Shown here piece after piece: positions 1 through 5,105 of a stretch of DNA of 10,642 bases (its first letter is position 1; each line of letters opens with the position of its first letter). The notes below the pieces were generated by a model. That model had not been told where the DNA came from. It ran no database searches and saw nothing but the letters and a program-made list of their open reading frames with translations. The translations under genes were made by a program, and so were the position numbers. The DNA lies in contig CAZPGF010000098.1 in the NCBI GenBank assembly GCA_964586025.1, positions 1-10,642 of the forward strand, written 5' to 3'. The DNA comes from JACKGW01 sp964586025 (GTDB lineage: Bacteria; Planctomycetota; PLA2; JAEUHO01).

Positions 1-390
1 GCCAGGCGGCCTGCGGGAGGCCCAGCCACCGCGCGCAGCGCGGTTTCGTTCAACAGCCCGGTCCCGAAGGCGCACAAGATTGCGAAGGACCTCCGCGAAT
101 ACAGCGAGGCCCTCTGGACCTTCACCCGGGTCGAGGGCGTCGAGCCCACGAACAACGCTGCGGAGCGCTCGCTCAGGAAAGCCGTTCTCTGGCGGAAAGG
201 TTCGTTCGGTTCGGCGAGCAAGGCAGGCTCTCGCTTCGCCGAGCGCATGCTCACCGTGAGCGAGAGCCTTCGCGCCCTGGACCGCTCGATCCTCGACTTT
301 CTCGAGGCGTCGATCCGAGCGCAGCTCACGGGGCGAAATCATCCCTCCCTGCTGCCGGCCGTCAGGATCAAGGCACTGCGTAGCGCATGA
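1..390 (+). CDS. IS66-family transposase, C-terminal part (5' end outside window)
   Basis: This is the last 129 codons of a DDE transposase; the start lies left of the window, and the reading frame is open from base 1 to a TGA at 388-390. The IS66 signature is clear: a WTFTRVEGVEPTNNAAER block at residues 39-56, then RKAVLWRKGSFGS and KAGSRFAERMLTV, ending near HPSLLPA. In this family the Glu of the NNAAER block (here residue 55) is the expected third acidic catalytic residue. The first 20 or so residues are Ala/Gly/Pro/Arg-rich and do not look like the family, so the element could be rearranged just inside the left edge. I found no obvious right-end inverted repeat after the stop. The IS66 identity is firm; whether the copy is intact cannot be seen. 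Confidence 0.92.
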   Translation, partial: ARRPAGGPATARSAVSFNSPVPKAHKIAKDLREYSEALWTFTRVEGVEPTNNAAERSLRKAVLWRKGSFGSASKAGSRFAERMLTVSESLRALDRSILDFLEASIRAQLTGRNHPSLLPAVRIKALRSA

Positions 391-444
391 GCCTGTACCT
401 GCCCGTGATCTGCGTCGCACGGCACTCCTCCAGGCTCTCGTTGG

Positions 445-702
445 CTACGTTTGGTGCCCAGGGTACTCCGCGGGGCGTGGCGGCCGGACATCTCCGACAA
501 AGCGTTGCTCGCAGGCGCCGAACCTACGGTAGTTGACGCGGGCGTCCTCAAGGCTCACCGCGTTCGACCCGATCGCGATCCTTGGTCGATTGAACCCTAC
601 CATGTCATCCTGCCAGAAGCAGACGTGACAGATCTCAAGCGAACCCGGAGAGGGCTCTGGAAGGGTCAGGAAGCCACAACAAGGACAGGCGAACTTCGGC
701 AT
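445..702 (-). CDS. CPCC-type cysteine-rich protein, putative immunity protein
   Basis: This 85-residue protein matches the Cys-rich CPCC family (PF14206). It opens with FACPCCGFLTL (Cys 6, 8, 9), then PGSLEICHVCFWQDD (Cys 25 and 28), then the conserved NAVSLEDARVNYRRFGA stretch. The paired cysteines suggest a small zinc-ribbon-like fold, which is inferred. The ATG is well supported: GGAG lies 8 nt upstream (GGAGAACCGCTGATG). The start overlaps the stop of the upstream toxin-like gene as TGATG, so the two are probably translationally coupled. A small protein directly 3' of a toxin domain is the usual place for the cognate immunity gene of a polymorphic toxin. That role is inferred from position only, since CPCC proteins have no defined function that I can cite. 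Base composition here is lower in GC than the flanks. Confidence 0.85.
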   Translation of the reverse strand: MPKFACPCCGFLTLPEPSPGSLEICHVCFWQDDMVGFNRPRIAIGSNAVSLEDARVNYRRFGACEQRFVGDVRPPRPAEYPGHQT

Positions 703-986
703 CAGCGGTTCTCCATCCGGTCCCAGTGGTAGTGGTCCAGAGGTGATCCATGCGGACTGTCGATGGGGCGCATGAGGGTCTTGATCGTGCCATCAGCGCG
801 ACCAACAGCGTACTCACCGGTGCGCTTGTTGAATCGAACTACGTCCCCATTGAGCCGCGTATGCCCGAGGATTTCCCCTCCCGGGCTCTCACCAAGTAGG
901 TCACGGGCCCGCTGAAGATACGCGTCCTTCCCTATCGCCCCCCACTCTTGCTGCTTCAGTGCGTGCTTCTTGTAGTGGATGTCCAA
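702..986 (-). CDS. Orphan C-terminal toxin domain of polymorphic-toxin type (probable fragment)
   Basis: The 94-codon frame begins at TTG (986) and encodes a compact domain. It has an N-terminal IHYKKHALKQQEWG, a helix with YLQRARDLLGESPGGEILG, then the strand block NGDVVRFNKRTGEYAVGRADG and TIKTLMRP. This order (H-x2-KH, EWG, S/KPGG, RSNGD-like, F/YxV, ADGTI-T) is one I recognise from the C-terminal tips of Rhs/CDI-type toxins, where such domains are thought to be RNases, possibly of the BECR (barnase/EndoU/colicin/RelE) fold; the exact family is uncertain. The frame stays open upstream to 1076 (30 more codons: Gly/Pro/Asn-rich linker, then NAEFRPGE) but has no ATG or GTG and no clear ribosome site. 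An in-frame TGA at 1077-1079 cuts it from any larger toxin. It is therefore probably a displaced toxin tip, an orphan reserve cassette, or a remnant. Its stop overlaps the CPCC gene start. Confidence 0.6.
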   Translation of the reverse strand: MDIHYKKHALKQQEWGAIGKDAYLQRARDLLGESPGGEILGHTRLNGDVVRFNKRTGEYAVGRADGTIKTLMRPIDSPHGSPLDHYHWDRMENR

Positions 987-1298
987 TTCGCCCGGACGAA
1001 ACTCCGCGTTCGTAGACGGCTTGCCGGGCGGAAGCGCCGGCCGACCCCCTGAACGCGTACCGTTGTTCGTACCCGTTCAGGGGTCTTCGGTCTTGCGGAC
1101 GTGCGGCTTCGCAGATCGGGGGCGCTCAGGCCGCCGTGTCGGGCTTAGGTGATCCACCACACGTCGCCCTCCACGGCGACCCCGCTCCCCGCCTGCGAAC
1201 CCGGCCCGGCGGTGAACGCGAGGGGAAGGCACGCCTTGGGTGCTTCGGATCGCCCCCTGACGTGAGGGCGGGTGCGGGGTCTGAACGATTCCACGTGG
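987..1298. other. Gap between toxin-like frame and ATP-grasp gene
   Basis: No established gene is seen in these 312 bases. They hold the linker-like open extension of the toxin frame (987-1076, minus strand), the hairpin at 1046-1083, and a weak 49-codon minus-strand frame (1145-1294). That frame starts at a GTG 4 nt after the ATP-grasp stop, has no ribosome site, and ends in GVAVEGDVWWIT. No promoter or T-run terminator is recognisable. Confidence 0.5.
1046..1083. repeat. Imperfect inverted repeat / hairpin
   Basis: The arms CCCCTGAACG (1046-1055) and CGTTCAGGGG (1074-1083) are exact reverse complements. Inside them lie a C-C mismatch (1056/1073) and a second paired block, GTAC (1057-1060) with GTAC (1069-1072), closing on an 8-nt loop (1061-1068). 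No T-run follows on either strand, so it is not a classical intrinsic terminator. It sits across the in-frame stop that truncates the toxin-like frame, and in the gap after the ATP-grasp gene. It could be a REP-like dispersed element, a recombination site, or a factor-assisted terminator; copies elsewhere in the genome would decide. Confidence 0.7.
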
Positions 1299-2192
1299 TC
1301 AGGGGGTGAGCGCGCGAAGCGCCGCCCCGCGTTCAGCGGGAAGCCACGCCGCGAGGGAGCGAGCGAGCGCGACGTCGAGGGGGCGGCGCGCGAGGACCTC
1401 GGGGCCGGCGCGCAGGCCCGGTGTCGCACTCGCGTCGAGGACCACGGCACCGAACCGGTCGTCCACGACGAAGTCGATCTTGCCGTAGTCCAGTCCGAGT
1501 TCGTCGCGCGCGCGCCGCACCTCGTCGGGGATCGGGACCGGTGTGGTCTCGTCGCCGTGGCGCGGCTTGACGATCGGATGGGGTGCGAGGCGGCGCACGC
1601 ACGCGCCGGCATCGCCGAGGAAGGTCCAGGTCCGCAGCGCGTAGCGATCCCCGTCCCGCTCCGGAAGGAAGCGTTCGACGACCCAGCGGGGCGATCGCCA
1701 GACCTCGCGAGGCACCTCGTCGATCGACGCGAGCACGGGATACGACGCACTCGGCCACCAACGGGCACGCGCCCACCGTCGCGGTCGGCGCGACGCCCAC
1801 CGTCCCAACAGTCCGTGCCGACCGAGCAGCCGTCGCTCGGGATGCCCGCCGTAGTTCAGGTCGGTCTTCAGGATGACCGGCCCGGCCCACGGATCCTCGG
1901 GCGTGAGAAGGTGTCGCGAGACCCGTCGCTTCGACAGATCCACGGCGTCGCGGTTGAGGACCACCGGCTGGGTGGCGAGCCACGCGGCGTGGTCTCGCGG
2001 TCGATGGGTCAGGTCCACGTGCGGCACGACGACATGGGCCGGTCGTGCCGCGCGTACGCCGTACGCGAAGTCCACCCGGAGCCCGGCCTCGCGCCACCGT
2101 GCCGCGAGCGCGTGGACGCGATGGGAGGGCGGTCCCTCGCGCGGCTCGCGTTCGTGCCAGAGCACGAGCACGTCGAGCGCGGCCCCGGTCAC
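1299..2192 (-). CDS. ATP-grasp domain protein
   Basis: This is a 297-residue soluble protein whose central and C-terminal parts carry ATP-grasp landmarks: VILKTDLNYGG (Lys109, candidate ATP-binding Lys), RWVVERFLPERDGDRYALRTW (Glu173 in the adenine-contact segment), DYGKIDFVVDD (Asp240) and AVVLDASATPG (Asp253). These enzymes typically join a carboxylate, activated as acyl-phosphate, to an amine or thiol; the substrate here is unknown. The usual metal-binding Asn of the final DxNxTPG-like motif is Ser255 here, so activity should not be assumed. The GTG start at 2192 is chosen because it overlaps the stop of the upstream dioxygenase gene as GTGA (4 nt) and because the protein-like sequence begins there (LDVLVLWHE). 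The same frame is open far upstream, but only as Arg-rich shadow sequence. A short Arg/Trp-rich stretch at residues 134-147 is odd. It closes a coupled three-gene set. Confidence 0.85.
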   Translation of the reverse strand: MTGAALDVLVLWHEREPREGPPSHRVHALAARWREAGLRVDFAYGVRAARPAHVVVPHVDLTHRPRDHAAWLATQPVVLNRDAVDLSKRRVSRHLLTPEDPWAGPVILKTDLNYGGHPERRLLGRHGLLGRWASRRPRRWARARWWPSASYPVLASIDEVPREVWRSPRWVVERFLPERDGDRYALRTWTFLGDAGACVRRLAPHPIVKPRHGDETTPVPIPDEVRRARDELGLDYGKIDFVVDDRFGAVVLDASATPGLRAGPEVLARRPLDVALARSLAAWLPAERGAALRALTP

Positions 2193-2872
2193 GCCGGCGA
2201 GGTCCGTTCCGCCGGCGTGCCGTCGCGTTCGGAGCGCGTCACCGCGAACAGCATCGTGTCGCGGTGGCCCCGCGATCCGTCCGGCGGCGGCAACGTTTCG
2301 TGCCAGAGTCGCTCGTCGTCGAACACGAGGCCCTCGCCGGGGCGCAGCGGCGCCTCGTGAAGGATCGGTCCGTCGCGCGATGCGAGGAGGCGCGTCGGAC
2401 CGGCGGCCAGTCCGTCCGACGCGAACACGAGGATCGCGAGGTAGACGCGCTCGTCGCGATGCACGCCCTCGTGCGGCGGCGCGGTGCCGTCGCGCCAAAA
2501 CGTGCGGATCTGATGCGCCCACAGGGTGCAGCCGTCCACCGGCTCCGGGAGCGCGGCGCGGAAAGCGCCGACCAGACGGTCGAACGCCGGGTGGGCGATC
2601 CAGGCCTCCTCGAGCGGGGCGAAGGAGCGAGGCAGGTCGCCGAACCGACGATTGTTCGCGCGGGTCTGCCAGACTGGAGAGGGCGGAAGCACGGCGCGTT
2701 CGTCGCCCGGGCCGAGTCGAAACCGCGTGAGCCGACGTGCGCGCCACCCGTGCTGCACGTACGGATCCGCGGGCAGCGACGCGAAGAACGGACGCGCCGC
2801 GTCGCGCGTCGCGGCGTCGATCGCCCACGTGCGAAACGGCGGCCCCGTCCACGGCGGGTACGCACCGCTCAT
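2189..2872 (-). CDS. 2-oxoglutarate/Fe(II)-dependent dioxygenase (PF10014-like)
   Basis: The 227-residue protein shows a non-haem iron facial triad: HEGVHRDERVYLAILVF supplies His138 and Asp140, and DDERLWHETLPP supplies the distal His191. Arg204 in GHRDTMLFAVT is suitably placed to bind 2-oxoglutarate. The surrounding pattern (GxHxD, then L-DDxRxxH, then G-RDxx) fits the 2OG-Fe_Oxy_2 family, PF10014. That family includes bacterial enzymes that hydroxylate free amino acids such as isoleucine, so a small-molecule hydroxylase is the favoured role; the substrate is not determinable here. The ATG at 2872 overlaps the glycosyltransferase stop as ATGA, and the stop overlaps the ATP-grasp start as GTGA. 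Translation of all three is therefore probably coupled. Upstream codons in the same frame are Arg/Ser-rich shadow of the glycosyltransferase gene and were excluded. Confidence 0.87.
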   Translation of the reverse strand: MSGAYPPWTGPPFRTWAIDAATRDAARPFFASLPADPYVQHGWRARRLTRFRLGPGDERAVLPPSPVWQTRANNRRFGDLPRSFAPLEEAWIAHPAFDRLVGAFRAALPEPVDGCTLWAHQIRTFWRDGTAPPHEGVHRDERVYLAILVFASDGLAAGPTRLLASRDGPILHEAPLRPGEGLVFDDERLWHETLPPPDGSRGHRDTMLFAVTRSERDGTPAERTSPA

Positions 2873-3702
2873 GCGTCGCTCGGCGCCGGCGGATCGTCGA
2901 GCGGCGCGTACGGCGCGCGGCGCTCGATGCGATGGAGATTGCGGCGTTGACGACCCGGAACGAGATCGACGAGACGGCCGGCGTTCGCCTTGTTGTAGAC
3001 GTACAGCACCTCGTCCAGATGCCGCACGTGTCGTGGGCCCGCCATCTCGAGCATCGGATAGACGATCGCGGCGTCCGTGGCGCTCGTCAACACCCGACCA
3101 TGCGCATCGCGCAGATCCTCTTCGCGAACCGAGTCCACCAGGAAGCGTCGAAACGCGAGCGGATGACCCGCGCGCCATCCGAGTCGACGAATCGCTCCCG
3201 AGGCGAGCGCTTCGGCGGGGTAGGGCGCGGTGTCGGCGCGCGCGCGGCGCAGCGGGCGGCGGCCTGCAAACCGCCGTTCGGCTCGACGTCCGCGCCCGAA
3301 GAACGCCGCATGGCTTCCGTAGGAGAGCCACACGTCCGGATCGGCGAACGTGCGGGCCAGCGTGCCGAGGGCGTCGTCGTGGGCCCATCGGTCGTCCCCG
3401 TCGAGCACGACGATCACGCCGTCTCGCGGCGGATCGAGGTGCTGCCATCCGGCGCGACGGTTCCGTAGCGGGCCGCGCCGGAACGGTGCCTCGACCACGC
3501 TGAGGCGCGGCTCGTCCGCCGCGTGCCGGCGCGCGATCTCGAGCGTCTCGTCACCGCCCGGGTCGACGACGACGGCGGCGCGCCAATCCGTGTGCCGTTG
3601 GGAGCGCAGACTCGCCAGGCAGGCATCGTGCCAGCGCGCGGCTTCGTGGACGGGAACGACGACGTGGATGCGCACGTGCTGCGACCCGGCGGCTCCTCGC
3701 AT
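2869..3702 (-). CDS. Family 2 glycosyltransferase
   Basis: This 277-residue GT-A-type enzyme should transfer a sugar from an activated nucleotide donor; donor and acceptor are unknown. It begins with the family opening IHVVVPVHEAARWHDACLASL (residues 12-32), then RSQRHTDWRAAVVVDPGGDET, and has a DxD-type metal/nucleotide motif DGDD at residues 101-104 (VIVVLDGDDRW). The C-terminal part, with the REEDLRD segment, DAAIVYPMLEMAGPRH (residues 210-225) and VLYVYNKAN, matches a subgroup of GT2 proteins ending in an EMAG-x-RH...LYVYN-x-xN block. There is no transmembrane segment. I chose ATG 3702; an in-frame GTG at 3714 is the alternative, and neither has a strong ribosome site. It is first of three genes with 4-nt overlaps (glycosyltransferase, dioxygenase, ATP-grasp) and lies 113 bases after the secreted His-rich protein gene on the same strand. 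Confidence 0.9.
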   Translation of the reverse strand: MRGAAGSQHVRIHVVVPVHEAARWHDACLASLRSQRHTDWRAAVVVDPGGDETLEIARRHAADEPRLSVVEAPFRRGPLRNRRAGWQHLDPPRDGVIVVLDGDDRWAHDDALGTLARTFADPDVWLSYGSHAAFFGRGRRAERRFAGRRPLRRARADTAPYPAEALASGAIRRLGWRAGHPLAFRRFLVDSVREEDLRDAHGRVLTSATDAAIVYPMLEMAGPRHVRHLDEVLYVYNKANAGRLVDLVPGRQRRNLHRIERRAPYAPLDDPPAPSDA

Positions 3703-3815
3703 CCCCGGGGTCACCGTACGCGCGTCCGACCCATGCGCGTCGCAGGAAGGGGGCGTCGGGGAGGACGGCCCAACGGGACGGGGGACCCGACCCAGATCGG
3801 GAATGGAGGCGGGGG

Positions 3816-4892
3816 TCAGGCCCCGCGGGCCGGTTCGGTCGAGGCGATCGCGGGCGGAAGGACGGGCGGCGCACCGCGGAACTCACGGCGTGGGACCGGA
3901 TGGTCGATCGGCGCGTCCGCGGGGGCGGGGGCCGGGTCCGCCGTGGGGAGACCGAGCAGCGCACGCTTGGCGGGTCCGTCCGACGCGAGCCGAAGGTGGG
4001 ATCGGGCGGCCTCCTCCTCGCCGAGCAGCATCAACAACCACCCGGTGACGAGACGCGCGGACGCGTCGGTGGGCCTCAGACGGAGCCACGTCTCCGCAGC
4101 GCCGCGCATCGATGCGACGCGCTCGGGTTCGGCGAACACCTCCTCGACCACCAGGCGGTCGTCGGCGCGGAGTTCGCCCGCCTCCGCGAGGCGGTTCAGA
4201 TCGCGGCGCGCGGCGATCCAGTCGGCCGCGACGATCGACGTGAAGGTGCGCCCGACGAGCGCCGCCGGCAGATCGGGGCGGGCGGAGGCGACCGCGCCGA
4301 AGTCGGCCCGGGCGTCGTCGTAGAGACCGTGGTGGAAGCGCGCGATCCCGCGGTTCAGCCGATCGATCGGGTCCACCGGATTCCGCGGCGGGTCGCCGAC
4401 GGCGGGCTTCGCGGCGGGGGTCCCATCCGCCGCTGCGAGGACGGCGTCGTCCTCGATCGGGTCGACGAAGGGGTCGGCCGCGACCCAGATCCCGCCCCCC
4501 TCCGCATCCGGCCGGCCGAAGTGCCCGCCGTCGGCGATGAACGTCCCGTAGCGCCGCAGGAAGTAGCCGCGGATGTAGTTGTAGCGAATCAGCGCGGCGC
4601 CGCTCAGGTGGTGGCGGATCGTCGACCACGGCGTTCCACCGTACGAGCGGTAGCACCCGCCGGACGGCCGAAGGAGCGGTCCGCACGACGCCCATCGAGA
4701 CCCACCGCGATGGTGGTGGTGGTGATCGTGATGACCGCGGTGCCGCGGGCCGTAGGGCTCGCACATGCCGTCGGCGAGAGCCGGTGCCGCGCCGCCGACG
4801 GACACGACCGCCGCAAGGAGAAGCGCGCCGCGCACCCTCCCCTTTGTCCAGGGGCGTTCCGCCATGCGGCACGCGCTCGCGTCGATACCCAT
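3816..4892 (-). CDS. Secreted His-rich protein with TPR-like helical region
   Basis: The 358-residue protein starts at ATG 4892, with GGAGG 8 nt upstream. Residues 1-40 form a signal peptide: basic WTKGRVRG, hydrophobic ALLLAAVVSVGGAAPALA, likely cut before DGMCEPYG. The mature N-terminus has a histidine cluster at residues 54-61 (HHDHHHHH), a possible metal-binding patch, and four Cys (44, 70, 80 plus Cys8 in the leader). Residues 97-125 are aromatic and Arg/Tyr-rich (RYNYIRGYFLRRYGTF). Residues 175-310 look like tetratricopeptide-type helix pairs: a DPIDRLNRGIARFHHGLYDDARADF block, PDLPAALVGRTF, a WIAARRDL helix, and WLLMLLGEEEAARSHL. The tail is Pro/Ala-rich. It would act outside the inner membrane, perhaps as a scaffold. 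I do not recognise a named family. It is divergent from the kinase genes and may share a transcript with the glycosyltransferase set. Confidence 0.88.
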   Translation of the reverse strand: MGIDASACRMAERPWTKGRVRGALLLAAVVSVGGAAPALADGMCEPYGPRHRGHHDHHHHHRGGSRWASCGPLLRPSGGCYRSYGGTPWSTIRHHLSGAALIRYNYIRGYFLRRYGTFIADGGHFGRPDAEGGGIWVAADPFVDPIEDDAVLAAADGTPAAKPAVGDPPRNPVDPIDRLNRGIARFHHGLYDDARADFGAVASARPDLPAALVGRTFTSIVAADWIAARRDLNRLAEAGELRADDRLVVEEVFAEPERVASMRGAAETWLRLRPTDASARLVTGWLLMLLGEEEAARSHLRLASDGPAKRALLGLPTADPAPAPADAPIDHPVPRREFRGAPPVLPPAIASTEPARGA

Positions 4893-5105
4893 CGTTCGAT
4901 CCTCCGGCCAGGGCCCCGCTTCCCGGGTTCGACGCGCCGACGGTGCCTCGTCGTTCCGTGTTTTCCAGCCACCGAACCCTCCGTCCCCGCAGGAGACGCC
5001 CGGCACCGGGCCTTTCGTCACGTCGCGGACCGGGGGTGCCGTTCGGAGGCGCCGCTGGTCGATAGGGGCGGCACCGTGCCCGGACTCCGTGGCCGTCACC
5101 CGACC
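4893..5105. promoter_or_regulatory. Divergent intergenic region with repeated GGTGCC/GGCACC
   Basis: These 213 bases separate the minus-strand His-rich protein gene from the plus-strand kinase pair and must hold both promoters unless the kinases are read from further upstream. No convincing sigma70 or sigma54 boxes are visible. The hexamer GGTGCC or its complement occurs at 4942-4947, 5002-5007, 5035-5040 and 5070-5075. Two copies sit inside small palindromes: GCCCGGCACCGGGC at 4998-5011 and GGCACCGTGCC at 5070-5080. They are possible operator sites. The only clear signal is the GGAGG ribosome site before the 4892 start. Confidence 0.4.

Noticed and set aside
391..444. Right-end terminal inverted repeat of the IS66 element.
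   Set aside because: No recognisable IS66-type terminal sequence is visible, and the left end needed for comparison is outside the window.
451..732. Plus-strand 93-codon frame.
   Set aside because: It is antisense to the CPCC gene, whose cysteine motif and ribosome site are convincing.
1272..2360. Plus-strand frame of 362 codons over the ATP-grasp and dioxygenase genes.
   Set aside because: Low-complexity, Arg-rich translation with no recognisable motif, opposite to genes with clear active-site residues.
2193..2852. Upstream extension of the ATP-grasp frame to a possible start at 2852.
   Set aside because: The translated sequence is Arg/Ala-rich shadow of the dioxygenase gene. The GTG at 2192 with a GTGA overlap explains the start better.
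3784..3802. Small hairpin CCCGA/TCGGG between the His-rich protein gene and the glycosyltransferase gene, considered as a terminator.
   Set aside because: The stem is only 5 bp and no T-run follows. It is too weak to claim that the transcripts are separate.
3900..5105. A plus-strand extension of the first kinase frame, 402 codons upstream of 5106.
   Set aside because: It is Arg/Gly-rich and antisense to the secreted protein gene. The kinase-like sequence with membrane segments begins after 5106.
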